From: Streptomyces genisteinicus
GTDB lineage: Bacteria; Actinomycetota; Actinomycetes; Streptomycetales; Streptomycetaceae
Assembly (NCBI RefSeq): GCF_014489615.1
Contig: NZ_CP060827.1
Coordinates: 1 to 64,000, forward strand
DNA: 64,000 nucleotides
Direction of reading: 5' to 3'
Part shown: in pieces, positions 53,796 through 62,813 of the stretch
Layout of the letters: the number at the start of each line of letters is the position of its first letter
Numbering within the stretch: position 1 is the first letter of the stretch
Made by a program: the position numbers and the translations under genes
The notes under the pieces: model-generated
The model's database searches: none
What the model was told of the DNA's origin: nothing
The model's input: only the letters and a program-made list of their open reading frames with translations

Positions 53796-54042
53796 GCACG
53801 CACCGCGCCGGTCCCAGGTCGTCATGGTGGAGCCCGCGCTGAGCCAGCTGGCGAAGCTCACCGCCCGCGAGACGCACCGCCTGGACCGGGCGATCGTCGC
53901 GATCAGCGTCAACCCCGAGCTGGGCACCCCGGTACCCGGCACCCTGCTGCGCGACTACACCGACGACATCGACGAGGTCCGCGTCATCTACTACGTCACC
54001 GCGCTGCGCCAGATCACGATCGTCGCTTACATCGAGGCATAG
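53785..54042 (+). CDS. RelE/ParE-family toxin
   Basis: The 85-residue protein has the RelE/ParE pattern: VVMVEPALSQLAKLTARETHRLDRAIVAI, then PVPGTLLRDYTDDIDEVRVIYYVTALRQITIVAYIEA, where the R in DEVRVIYYV is the usual core position. It starts at GTG 53785 inside the antitoxin gene. It may inhibit translation or gyrase; the sequence does not decide between them. Confidence 0.75.
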   Translation: MSPEHAPRRSQVVMVEPALSQLAKLTARETHRLDRAIVAISVNPELGTPVPGTLLRDYTDDIDEVRVIYYVTALRQITIVAYIEA

Positions 54043-54082
54043 CCGTCGGATAGCTGAGTAGCGCCCCGGTCCGCACGTCCGC

Positions 54083-54172
54083 GTGGTGACCTGTGACATC
54101 GCCGCCGGGGCCGTCGCCGAGGGTGCGGAGGCGTGTTCCCGCTGCCGTGCTGATACGGAGCTCGGCATCGGT
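54083..54172 (+). pseudogene. C-terminal remnant of a DUF6233 gene
   Basis: The frame reads AAGAVAEGAEACSRCRADTELGI, almost the same as the end of the intact DUF6233 protein at 61626-61958. The following 150 bases also match sequence after that gene. Confidence 0.6.
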
Positions 54173-54371
54173 AGTGCCGGCTCCTGGCGGCCGTGTCCCG
54201 GCCATGGTCTGTTCGTTGGACCGGGTGGCGCGGGCAGGGCCTGGCGGGTCCTCCGCGCCGTGGCGGGGCCCCGCCCGGCTTCGACACCTGTCAGGGCCCC
54301 GCCCTCGCGGTCACCGCCCGAGCGCAACCTGACACGCGCCCGCGGCGGCACCCGCGGGGACCGGCCTACGG

Positions 54372-54670
54372 TGCCGGGGTGTAGTTCACGACCGTGGCCG
54401 CGCAGGTCTCGCCGTAGACCTCCAGGGTCGCCAGCTCGGCGTCGTCGACCGCACGGTTCCAGCGGAACTTGGTTGCAACCCACTCGCCGACGTACCGGCA
54501 GGGGCCTGGTGCTGGTCCGCGGCCAGCGGGAGCCACTCAGCCGGGTCGCAGTCGGCTTCGCGCGGTTGGAGCGGACGGTGACGGCGACGAGGCTCGTCGA
54601 CGAGCCCTGGTCGTTGGCGTACGCCTCCCGCCGCTGCGCCGTCCAGGTGCTTGCTCCGACTGGCAGGGAG
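54372..54670 (-). pseudogene. Decayed C-terminal copy of the HNH nuclease gene
   Basis: Minus-strand translation matches the intact 62151-62813 protein in pieces (REAYAND, SLVAVTVRSNR, DPAEWLPLAADQH), broken by frameshifts. The flanking sequence is also duplicated from 62.0-62.4 kb. Confidence 0.65.
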
Positions 54671-54731
54671 CGTCATTCCCCACGTGCCATATTCGTCCGC
54701 TGGCGTGAGCGGAGGTAGCCGCCTCATCTGC

Positions 54732-57641
54732 CTACGAATCGAGTCCCTGCAGCGCGTCGGCCACCTCCAGCGCCTGTTGTAGAGCAGGCCCGAAGAGGTC
54801 GGGGTTGGCCTCGGCGAGGGTGCGGTAGTGGTCGACGGCTTCCTCGACAGCTGCCAGGCCTTCCGCTCGCCGGCCCGCGTCGCCGAGGCGGATGGAGAGG
54901 TTGTTGAGGGACATGGCGAGGTTGGGGAGGTAGGCGTCGGGGTTGGCCTCGGCGAGGGTGCGGCGGATTGCGACGGCTTCCTCGACAGATGCCAGGCCTT
55001 CCGCTCGCCGGCCCGCCTCGCCGAGGCGGATGGAGAGGTTGTTGAGGGACATGGCGAGGTCGGGGAGGTAGGCGTCGGGGTTGGCCTCGGCGAGGGTGCG
55101 GCGGATCGTGACGGCTTCCTCGACAGATGCCAGGCCTTCCGCGCGTCGGCCCGCCTCGCCGAGGCGGATGGAGAGGTTGTTGAGGGACATGGCGAGGTCG
55201 GGGAGGTAGGCGTCGGGGTTGGCCTCGGCGAGGGTGCGGTAGTGGTCGACGGCTTCCTCGACAGATGCCAGGCCTTCCGCTCGCCGGCCCGCGTCACCCA
55301 GGTCGATGGAGAGGTTGTTGAGGGACATGGCGAGGTCGGGGAGGTAGGCGTCGGGGTCGGCGTTGGCGAGGGTGCGGCGGATTGCGACGGCTTCCTCGAC
55401 AGATGCCAGGCCTTCCGCTCGCCGGCCCGCGTCACCGAGGCGGATGGAGAGGTTGTTGAGGGCACCGGCGAGGTCGGGCCGGTGGGCGTCGGGGTCGGCC
55501 TCGGCGAGGGCGCGGTAGTGGCCGGTGATGGTGTGGGCGAGGTGGGCCGCGGTGGTGGCGAGGCGGTGGCTGGTGCGAGGGAAATGGCCGTAGAGCGTGT
55601 GGAGGGTGTTGAGCGCGATCGCGGGGTCGGTGGCGAGGGTGTCGAGGGCGACTATGAGAGGGGTGGGGTGGTCGGTGCGGGTGGCGGTGGTGATGATGTG
55701 CGCGGCCAGCTTGAGGTGGTGACGGATGCAGAGGTCGGTGAGGTAGGTGTCGAGGCGGCCGTCGAAAACGGGGTGGGCGGCGGCGCGGCTGTAGACGGTC
55801 AGGAGCTGGGCCGTCTGCGCGTCGTCGGCGCCGTCGAGGAGTTGGTCGGCGAGGCGGGGGTCGGTGTCCAGGATGCGGCCGGTGTGGCGTTCGGCGAGGC
55901 GGTCGGGTTGTAGCGCACCCCACGGTGGCCGGCCGGGAGCGGCCGAGGGCGGGGGGTAGAGGGTGGTGAGCCAGGCGGTGACGGTGTTGCGGCGGTCGCG
56001 GGGCTGGTCGGCGAGTGCGGGCAGGCGTTGCCACAGCAGGTCGGCCTGGTCGCGGTCGGTGGCGCCTGCCAGGTGGGCGGCTGCGAGCGCGGTCTCCAAC
56101 GTGTTCGTGCTGAGGTTGGGGGTGAGGCCGCGGGTGGTGGCGCTGCCTTCCCAGTAGCGGCTCTCGTGGTCGAGGAGTCGGTCCTCGACGTCCTGCGCGT
56201 TCTCGTCCTCGTCGTCGGTGTGGTTCGTGGGGTGGGGTTGTGTGGTGTCGAGGAGGTCGGCGAGGGCGGTCATGTGGAGGGTGAGCGCGTTGCCGTAGGC
56301 GTCTTCGCCGAGCCGCCGGGGTGGCTGCAGACCCGCGGCGGCCGCGCTCCAGTCGCGGCCCGTCAGGCCGGGGACGGCCGGGAGCGCGGCGGCGAGGGCG
56401 CGGGCGGCATCGCGGTAGTGGCCGGCGCGCCGGTCGGGCTCGTCCTCCAGCGGGGTGAGGCGGCGGGTGCGGGCGGTGGCGAGGCAGTCCCCGGCCTGCC
56501 GGCTTGCCCGCCGGGCCTGCTGCCACCAGTCGCCGGAGGTGCGGGCCAGCAGCAGGAGTTTGAGCGGGCTGGTGCCGGGGTGCTCGGCGGCGGCGGCGAC
56601 GAGCGCGGCGAGCTGGGCGGGGCGGGTCTCGGCGTAGTCGAGGACGACCAGCATCGGCCTGGCCGCCCGCCGGACCTCCAGCAACTGGGATGGCTCGGCG
56701 TTCGCGTGCGGCCACAGCACGGTCCAGCCGGTGGCGGTGAGTTCGTGGCCGAGGTGGTGGGCGAGGCGGGTCTTGCCCTGCCCGCCGGGGCCGTGCAGCA
56801 GCCACGCCCCGAAACCGCCCAGGCCGCACCATGCCTGCAGGTCGGCGAGCAGGTCCTCGCGGCCGTGGAAGGGAACGGTCTGCCGTCCGGCCTCCAGCAG
56901 CGCCGCCGGCGTCACCGGCGCACGCCGGACAGCGGTGTGGACGGTGGGGTCGGCGATGTCCTGGAACTCCACGGCCCTCAGCCCGCCCGCCGGGTCGCCA
57001 CCGTGCTCGGCGAGGGCGGTGCGGAAGGCGTCGTCGTGGTGCAGGACGTAGGCGGGCACGACGTTCAGGCGGCCGTGGGCGGAGTTCGCCCGGTCCGAGG
57101 CGACGACACCGGCCAGGTACCGGTCGCAGAACACCGCCGCCCCCGACAACCCGCCCCACGGAGACGTCCCGCCACCCGGCCACCCCACCCCGGGCGTGCG
57201 CAGGTCCATGACGTACTGGTTGCCGACGATGCCGCTGCCCGGATTCACCTCCCCGCCCAGCTGGACGGCTTCCACCGGCCGGCCTGTGCGCTGGGCCTCG
57301 TCCGGGACACCCCAGGTCTCGCACGGTGTGCCGGGACGCTTCGTGTCCGGCCGCCCCCACACGACCGGCACGGTCGGAGGCTGCCAGTGCGGTGAGTCGT
57401 CGACGAGGACGAGCGCGGCGTCGTCCCGCCCGCCCGGCGTCCCCGCCCACACCACCGTCCCACCCGCATGCCCGCCGGCACCCGGATGGAACACCTTCAC
57501 CCGCGTCCCGGCCGCCCCGGTCACATGCGCCGACGACAGCACCAGACGCCCACCGACCGCATACCCCGAACCGGCCTCCGGACGCGATCCCGGCTCCGAG
57601 CTCTTCGGCCCGGTCACCCCCGCCACCCGCAACTGCTCCAC
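54732..57641 (-). CDS. Trypsin-like protease / STAND NTPase / TPR protein (copy 2)
   Basis: The 969-residue paralogue of the 26171-28846 protein keeps all parts: H39 in SSAH, D73/D74 in GGRDD, S166 in WGGLSG, Walker A GPGGQGKT at 284-291, and a C-terminal set of about six 42-residue TPR units (ANPDAYLPDLAMSLNNLSIxLGxAGRRAEGLASVEEAV). GTG 57641 is chosen for GGGGAGGGG 7 bases upstream; the frame is open to 57743. It lies just after the trypco2 gene, as one operon. Likely a target-sensing protease; the trigger is unknown. Confidence 0.75.
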   Translation of the reverse strand: MEQLRVAGVTGPKSSEPGSRPEAGSGYAVGGRLVLSSAHVTGAAGTRVKVFHPGAGGHAGGTVVWAGTPGGRDDAALVLVDDSPHWQPPTVPVVWGRPDTKRPGTPCETWGVPDEAQRTGRPVEAVQLGGEVNPGSGIVGNQYVMDLRTPGVGWPGGGTSPWGGLSGAAVFCDRYLAGVVASDRANSAHGRLNVVPAYVLHHDDAFRTALAEHGGDPAGGLRAVEFQDIADPTVHTAVRRAPVTPAALLEAGRQTVPFHGREDLLADLQAWCGLGGFGAWLLHGPGGQGKTRLAHHLGHELTATGWTVLWPHANAEPSQLLEVRRAARPMLVVLDYAETRPAQLAALVAAAAEHPGTSPLKLLLLARTSGDWWQQARRASRQAGDCLATARTRRLTPLEDEPDRRAGHYRDAARALAAALPAVPGLTGRDWSAAAAGLQPPRRLGEDAYGNALTLHMTALADLLDTTQPHPTNHTDDEDENAQDVEDRLLDHESRYWEGSATTRGLTPNLSTNTLETALAAAHLAGATDRDQADLLWQRLPALADQPRDRRNTVTAWLTTLYPPPSAAPGRPPWGALQPDRLAERHTGRILDTDPRLADQLLDGADDAQTAQLLTVYSRAAAHPVFDGRLDTYLTDLCIRHHLKLAAHIITTATRTDHPTPLIVALDTLATDPAIALNTLHTLYGHFPRTSHRLATTAAHLAHTITGHYRALAEADPDAHRPDLAGALNNLSIRLGDAGRRAEGLASVEEAVAIRRTLANADPDAYLPDLAMSLNNLSIDLGDAGRRAEGLASVEEAVDHYRTLAEANPDAYLPDLAMSLNNLSIRLGEAGRRAEGLASVEEAVTIRRTLAEANPDAYLPDLAMSLNNLSIRLGEAGRRAEGLASVEEAVAIRRTLAEANPDAYLPNLAMSLNNLSIRLGDAGRRAEGLAAVEEAVDHYRTLAEANPDLFGPALQQALEVADALQGLDS

Positions 57642-57714
57642 GCCCGCCCCTCCCCGCCAACCCCTGCCGCCCTGCCCCGGGGTCCGGCCGTGCCGGCCGG
57701 ACCCTGGGGGACTG

Positions 57715-58047
57715 TCAGTCCGGGATGCGCCCCGACACGTCACCGGGCCCGTCCGGGCGCTCCTGCGCGGAGTGGACGAGCAGATCCGTGCCGTCGGCGC
57801 GCTTGGGGGTGAGAGTGAAGGAGACCCGGTGAGTGCGGCCCCGGGAGACCCCGGCCCCCACCTCCGCGCCCACCGCCCACAGCTTGAACTTGCCCCTCAC
57901 ATTTGTATCCGCGCGCAGCTCGACCTCGAACTCCATCTCCACCGGACCCACCGCGAACACCACCCCCGGGTCCTCGCCCGCCCTCGCGGCGGCTGCGAGC
58001 AGTTCGTCGCGCACCGCCGCGACCGCGTCAGCCAGCGGAACATCCAT
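57715..58047 (-). CDS. trypco2-family partner protein
   Basis: The 110-residue protein (PLADAVAAVRDELLAAAARAGED, then VGPVEMEFEVELRADTNVRGKFKLW, ending GPGDVSGRIPD) matches the trypsin-co-occurring domain 2 family, which is found beside trypsin-like STAND proteins. It probably assists or restrains the protease-STAND protein encoded 73 bases downstream. ATG 58047. The first copy of the pair has only a fragment of this gene. Confidence 0.7.
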   Translation of the reverse strand: MDVPLADAVAAVRDELLAAAARAGEDPGVVFAVGPVEMEFEVELRADTNVRGKFKLWAVGAEVGAGVSRGRTHRVSFTLTPKRADGTDLLVHSAQERPDGPGDVSGRIPD

Positions 58048-58373
58048 CAGACCAACCCCCTGTCGAATACCTGATCTACCGTCAGGTCGATGCGAACACC
58101 GTAGAGGCCGCGCAGGGACCTTCGCAGCGAAAGCCGACTTCGGCCGACTCACCCGGTCGACAACACATCCACCAGAGGTGCCACCCTGCCCGCCAGCCAA
58201 ACTCCCGCACGCCGACAGCAGGTTGAGAGGCACTCAGTGCCCCGGCGCCCGGGTGAGCGCGGGGGCACTGCCGCGGTCGTCGCCGTCCACGTTCAGCTCG
58301 GCACCGGCGCAGAGCGTCGCCGGCCCCGTGACGGTGAAGCCGCGCCCAGCCGGCGGGGCCGGCCGGGCGGCTA
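58048..58373. other. Intergenic stretch without supported gene
   Basis: I see no gene or strong repeat here beyond the promoter that the trypco2-STAND operon needs and a short GC-rich inverted region near 58228-58275. Confidence 0.4.
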
Positions 58374-58612
58374 CGGTGCGACGGTGTAGTTGACGACCGT
58401 GGTCTCGCGGGTCTCGCCGTAGACCTCCAGGGTCGCCAGTTCGGTCTCGTCGATGGCGAGTCCCCAACGGAGCTTGGTTGCGACCCATTCGCCGATGTAG
58501 CGACAGTGGACGTCGGCGGCCGGCGGGAGCCACTCGGCGGGGTCACGGTCGGCCTTCGCCCTGTTGGAGCGGGCGGTGACGGCGACGAGGCTCGTCGACG
58601 AGCCCGATCGGT
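58374..58612 (-). pseudogene. C-terminal fragment of an HNH nuclease gene
   Basis: The minus strand reads SSTSLVAVTARSNRAK...DPAEWLPPAAD, VATKLRWGLAID and ends TTVVNYTVAP, the same as the end of the intact 62151-62813 protein, but without the N-terminal half or the DIDHVVPL active-site part. Confidence 0.7.
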
Positions 58613-58621
58613 GGGGATCAG

Positions 58622-59947
58622 GTGACGGGTCGGCAGGTCTTGCGCTACAAGTCGACGGGCAGGGCCCGCGCCCTGGTGCTCCTGGCGCTGGGGGTCGTGC
58701 GGGTCGCGACCACCGGGCAGCTCCGGCAGTTGGTGCTCCCCGGGACGGCGGATGAGCAGACCGTCCGCAACGCCTGCAAGGACCTGCGGGACGCGGAGCT
58801 CAAGGAGTCGGCGGGCCGCACGTGGCGTCCTGGCCGCACGGGGACACCGGTGTCTCAGGATCTGTGGTCCCTCACCCCGGCCGGGCAGGCCGCGGCCGCG
58901 ACCGAGCTGGAGCGGCCGGTGCAGGAGCTGGGGGCGACGGGGCGGGCCGCGGCGCAGGCCGGCGCCGCGCACCAGCTCGCTGTCACGGACGTCATCGACG
59001 TCATCCGGCAGTCACCCCCGCTGCCCACCCGGCCGGTGCCCCGCCGCACGGCCGGCCCCGTTCCGCAGCGGGAACTGCCGGTGCGCCCGCGCGGCATCGG
59101 GCACCTGCGCGGCTGGACGACCGACGTCCCTCTCCCCGGCACGGGGCACCTGCGGGCCGACGCGGTCCTCGTCGCCCCCCGAGGACGGCGTCCCTCTCCT
59201 GTTCGTGGAAGTCGACCACCACGGCGAGCCACCCGCCGCCGTCGCCGCGAAGATCACCGCCTACCGCGACGCGTTCCGCCTGCGCACCACGGACCCGCAC
59301 GACACGACAACGCGGCCCCCGTGGTCCACCCGGTGGCCCGCCCCCAGCATCGTCGGGCATCCACCAGTGGCCCTGGTGTTCGCCAAGGACGTCTCCCTGC
59401 CGGTACTCGCTCGCCGTATCGACGCCATCCGCGACGCCTCCCGCGCCTGCTGGCAGCCGCGGGCAGCCGGCCGGGCGACAGCGACACCGTGCCCCTGGTC
59501 ACCACCACGCTCGCCCTGCTGCGCGAGCACGGGCCCCACGGCCCCGTCTGGACCCGGTCCGGCGCCCCGCAGCCCCTCGCCGACGCCCTGGCCCACCCCA
59601 GCGCCCCTCCCGCGCCCCGCGTGCCCGACCAGGGCCACCGGCCGCAGGACGAGCAGGGCGAGCAGGCCAGCGGACAGGAGCAGGCGGCGCCGTCCGTCTG
59701 GCCCTGCCCGTCCTGCGGCGGAGCGACCGCCACCGGCATGCCGTCCGGCCCAGGCGCCTACCAGCCCGCCCCCCTCGGCCGGTGCCCCCGCTGCGAAGAG
59801 GTTCACCGCGACCTGGCCCAACGGCGAGCACAGACCGGAGTCCTCGCCCGCCTGCGCTCCCGCACCGATTCTCGCCCCCGCCCCCAGGGCCTGTTGCCGG
59901 CCGTGAGGGTCGGCGGCAGCCCGTGCCGATATGGCGTGCGCGGGTGA
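58622..59947 (+). pseudogene. Replication-relaxation family gene with two frameshifts
   Basis: The first 180 codons read as a winged-helix replication-relaxation protein (RARALVLLALGVVRVATTGQL, LWSLTPAGQAA, GHLRADAVLV). At about 59170-59180, in a run of six C, the coding frame shifts by one: the conserved GVPLLFVEVDHHGEP...ITAYRDAFR continues in another frame. At about 59450-59480 it returns to the first frame, ending with a CPSCGG...CPRCEE zinc ribbon. Either the gene is damaged or there are two sequence errors. The family acts in plasmid or phage replication. Confidence 0.65.
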
Positions 59948-60123
59948 GGCCCGGTGCCCAGAAGCGCTCTGGGAGCAGTACCACCGGGCCGTCTCTCTCC
60001 TCGCCCGACACCGCTCATGTGCCCGGGTGCCCGCGCCCCCGGCCGCCGACCGCGGGCACCGGAGCACCCCTGACTGGCAGTGCCCGCGCACAGCCCGCAA
60101 CCAGACTGCGTGCGGGCTGCATC

Positions 60124-61341
60124 ATGTCGGGCATGAGACTCCAGATAGCCCGCCGCCGCGGGCGGCGGGGGCTGCGCCTGTGGAACGTCGGTGTCGTCCT
60201 CGCGTTAGCCTTCACCGCCGCGCTCGTGGTCGCCGGGTTCGTGTTCAACACCGGCTGGGACCTCCTCGGCGCCCGGGAGCTGAAGAAGCAGCCGAAGATC
60301 GACTCCAAAACGCTGTTCGACCTGGTGAAGCTCTCCTTCGGTGTCGTCGCCGGCGCCGGTGCCCTCGTCGCCCTGGTCGTCGCCTACCGCCGCCAGCGCG
60401 TCGACGAGGACGGAGCGCTCCGCGACGCCACCCGCCTGCACACCGAACGCTTCACGGCCGCGGTCGCCCAGCTCGGCGACGACTCCGCCGCCGTCCGCCT
60501 CGGCGGCGTCCACGCCCTCGCCGGCCTCGCCGACGACGCCCCCACCCGTGAACTGCGCCAGACCTGCGTCGACGTCCTCTGCGCCTACCTCCGCCTCCCC
60601 TACACCCCCCAAAGCGACCTGCTCCCCAACGACACCGAAGCCCAACACGCCTACCTCTCCCTCCGACAAGTCCGGCACACGATCATCCGACTCATCCGCG
60701 ACCACCTCCGCCACCCGGCCGATCACCAGCACTCATGGGCTGGGCTGCACCTCGACTTCACTGGTGTGGTTTTCGACGGCGGCGGCTTCGGCGGGGCGGT
60801 GTTCTCCGGCGGCAGGGTCAACTTCGTCGGGGCGACGTTCTCCGGCGCCATGGTCAACTTCGTCGGGGCGACGTTCTCCGGCGCCAGGGTCGACTTCTTC
60901 GGGGCGACGTTCTCCGGCGCCAGGGTCGACTTCTTCGGGGCGACGTTCTCCGGCGGCACGGTCGACTTCGGCGAGGCGACGTTCTCCGGCGGCACGGTCA
61001 ACTTTGGCATGGCGACGTTCTCCGGCGGCACGGTCAACTTCGTCGGGGCGACGTTCTCCGGCGGCACGGTCAACTTCGGCGAGGCGACGTTCTCCGGCGG
61101 CACGGTCAACTTTGGCATGGCGACGTTCTCCGGCGGCACGGTCAACTTCGTCGGGGCGACGTTCTCCGGCGGCACGGTCGACTTTCGCGAGGCGACGTTC
61201 TCCGGCGGCAGGGTCGACTTCGTCGGGGCGACGTTCTCCGGCGGCACGGTCGACTTCGGCGCGGCGACGGGAACACGCCCGGTGAACCTTCCCCACCCAC
61301 CGTCTTTGCCCGCAGGGCTCACCCTGGCTGCCCACTGGTAG
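60124..61341 (+). CDS. Membrane-anchored protein with 12-residue pentapeptide-like repeats
   Basis: The 405-residue product has two membrane helices (about 20-40 and 70-90), a helical region, and 13 copies of a 12-residue unit (ATFSGGTVNFVG and variants) at about 225-380, a common Streptomyces form of pentapeptide-repeat protein expected to make a beta-helix. The DNA repeats are 36 bp and partly identical. A 9-bp stem (60091-60099 with 60111-60119) sits just before ATG 60124 and may limit translation. Function unknown. Confidence 0.65.
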   Translation: MSGMRLQIARRRGRRGLRLWNVGVVLALAFTAALVVAGFVFNTGWDLLGARELKKQPKIDSKTLFDLVKLSFGVVAGAGALVALVVAYRRQRVDEDGALRDATRLHTERFTAAVAQLGDDSAAVRLGGVHALAGLADDAPTRELRQTCVDVLCAYLRLPYTPQSDLLPNDTEAQHAYLSLRQVRHTIIRLIRDHLRHPADHQHSWAGLHLDFTGVVFDGGGFGGAVFSGGRVNFVGATFSGAMVNFVGATFSGARVDFFGATFSGARVDFFGATFSGGTVDFGEATFSGGTVNFGMATFSGGTVNFVGATFSGGTVNFGEATFSGGTVNFGMATFSGGTVNFVGATFSGGTVDFREATFSGGRVDFVGATFSGGTVDFGAATGTRPVNLPHPPSLPAGLTLAAHW

Positions 61342-61359
61342 ACCGTGCTGACGTGCTGG

Positions 61360-61581
61360 TTACGTGAGCCGGATGCCGCGGGCCTGGTGAGGCTCGACGG
61401 CGAGCGCGCCTTTCTCCTGGAGTTGCCGGAGCTGGTAGTGCACTGAGGAGCGGGCCATGCCCGTGGCGGCGGCGAGCTCGGCCAGGCTCGGCGCTTCGCC
61501 GCGGTCGGCGATGGCGGACGGGATGTGCCGCAGGAGCCGCACCTGAGTGTCGGAGGGGTGGTCGGTCTTCTGCCTGCTCAT
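61360..61581 (-). CDS. Small LexA-type winged-helix regulator (73 aa)
   Basis: The protein is a single winged helix: TQVRLLRHIPSAIADRGEAPSLAELAAATGMARSSVHYQLRQLQEKGALAVEPHQARGIRL, as in the N-terminal domain of LexA without the protease domain. It converges with the repeat-protein gene. Likely a plasmid regulator; the target is unknown. Confidence 0.7.
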   Translation of the reverse strand: MSRQKTDHPSDTQVRLLRHIPSAIADRGEAPSLAELAAATGMARSSVHYQLRQLQEKGALAVEPHQARGIRLT

Positions 61582-61625
61582 CCCTCAGTAGAACCTGTGT
61601 TCGAATATCGGTGCAAGATGGGAGG

Positions 61626-61958
61626 GTGACCGACCTTCCGCCTGACCTCGTTCGTCTCCGGACCCTGGAGATGTGGCTCGTCCTGAGCCTGGACCGTGTC
61701 CGGGAGCGGATCGCCGAGCTTGAGCGGCGCGAGCGGGAGCAGCGCGTGGGTGAAGCCCGGCGGCCGCCGACGCCGGCTTTCACGGTCGAGACCGGGATCG
61801 GCGCCGACCGGCCCCCGCTGTATGTCCACGTCGGTGGCTGTCACATGGCGGGCCAGCGCGTCCACGCCGTCTCCCGCGGCGCCGCCGCCCAGGCCGTCGC
61901 CGACGGCGTGGAGGCCTGCTCGCACTGCCGCGCCGATACGGAGCTCGGCGTCGCGTAG
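61626..61958 (+). CDS. DUF6233-family protein
   Basis: The 110-residue protein has LPPDLVRLRTLEMWLVLSLDRVRERIAELERRE, then YVHVGGCHMAGQRVHAVSRG and VEACSHCRADTELGV. The His/Cys residues (GGCHMAG, CSHCR) suggest zinc. The family is very common in Streptomyces and is often present in many copies; the role is unknown. GTG 61626 is assumed; GTG 61611 is also possible. Confidence 0.65.
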   Translation: MTDLPPDLVRLRTLEMWLVLSLDRVRERIAELERREREQRVGEARRPPTPAFTVETGIGADRPPLYVHVGGCHMAGQRVHAVSRGAAAQAVADGVEACSHCRADTELGVA

Positions 61959-62097
61959 CGCCGGCTCCTGGCGGCCGTGTCCCGGCCGCGCCCGGCTCGT
62001 TGCACGGGGTGGCGCGATCGGGGCCTGGCGGGTCCTCCGCGCCGCGGCGGGGCCCCGCCCAGCTTCGACACCTGTCAGGGGCCCCGCCCCGCGCGTT

Positions 62098-62133
62098 CCG
62101 CCGCGGGCGCAACCTGACACGCGCCCGCGGCGG
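62098..62133. terminator. Bidirectional terminator
   Basis: A perfect 13-bp stem (62098-62110 with 62121-62133) lies between the converging DUF6233 and HNH genes. A damaged copy of the region is at about 54321-54352. Confidence 0.7.
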
Positions 62134-62150
62134 AACCCGCGGGGACCGGC

Positions 62151-62813
62151 CTACGGCGCCGTGGTGTAGGTGACGATCGTGGTCTCGCACGCCTCGGCGA
62201 ACACCGCGAGGGTCTCCTGCTCGGCCTGGTCGACCGCAAGACCCCAGCGGAGCTTGGTGCCGACCCACTCGCCGACGTACCGGCAGTGCTGGTCCGCGGC
62301 CGGCGGCATCCACTCCGCCGGGTCGCGGTCGGCCTTGCTGCGGTTCGAGCGGGCGGTCACCGCGACGAGGGAGGCGTGCGCGCCCTGGTCGTTCGCGTAG
62401 GCCTCCCGACGCTGCGGGGTCCAGGCGCTGGCCCCGGAGTCCCAGCTTTCGGCGAGCGGGACGACGTGGTCGATGTCCAGGGAGCCCGCGGCGGTCACCG
62501 TCTGCCCGTCGTAGTAGCTGGTCCACGAGCCGCCCGTGATCGCGCAGTTCGGGCCGACCTCCGGCGCGACGACGGCCTCGGCGAGCAGCACCTCCTGGCG
62601 GGTGTTGCAGCCGTCGCCGGCGTCGTCACCGCTGTTCCAGTGCTTGAAGCTCGTGCGGGTGTAGCCGGTGCGGTCCTCGACCGCGACGGGCAGCAGCTCG
62701 ACCGCGTCCGCCAGCGGCACGGCCTCCAGAGCGTGCGCGGGGGCAGCCGTCGTGACGAGCGGGGCGAGGGTCAGGGCGAGCGCGGTGAAGCCGCGCGCAA
62801 AGTTCTTGATCAC
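62151..62813 (-). CDS. Secreted HNH-family nuclease (GmrSD C-terminal/DUF1524-like)
   Basis: The 220-residue product begins with a signal peptide (FARGFTALALTLAPLVTTAAPAHA) and has the family core SLDIDHVVPLAESWDSG, REAYANDQGAHASLVAVTARSNRSKADRDPAEWMPP and WVGTKLRWGLAVDQAE. The DHVVPL His and the Asn in TARSNRSK are the expected active-site positions. It probably degrades DNA outside the cell. GTG 62813 has no strong ribosome site; the frame is open to 62870. Two decayed copies lie at 54.4 and 58.4 kb. Confidence 0.75.
   Translation of the reverse strand: MIKNFARGFTALALTLAPLVTTAAPAHALEAVPLADAVELLPVAVEDRTGYTRTSFKHWNSGDDAGDGCNTRQEVLLAEAVVAPEVGPNCAITGGSWTSYYDGQTVTAAGSLDIDHVVPLAESWDSGASAWTPQRREAYANDQGAHASLVAVTARSNRSKADRDPAEWMPPAADQHCRYVGEWVGTKLRWGLAVDQAEQETLAVFAEACETTIVTYTTAP

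Noticed and set aside
49742..53942. Open frames across array 3 on both strands
   Set aside because: They consist of repeat translations, and extend only slightly into neighbouring unique DNA.
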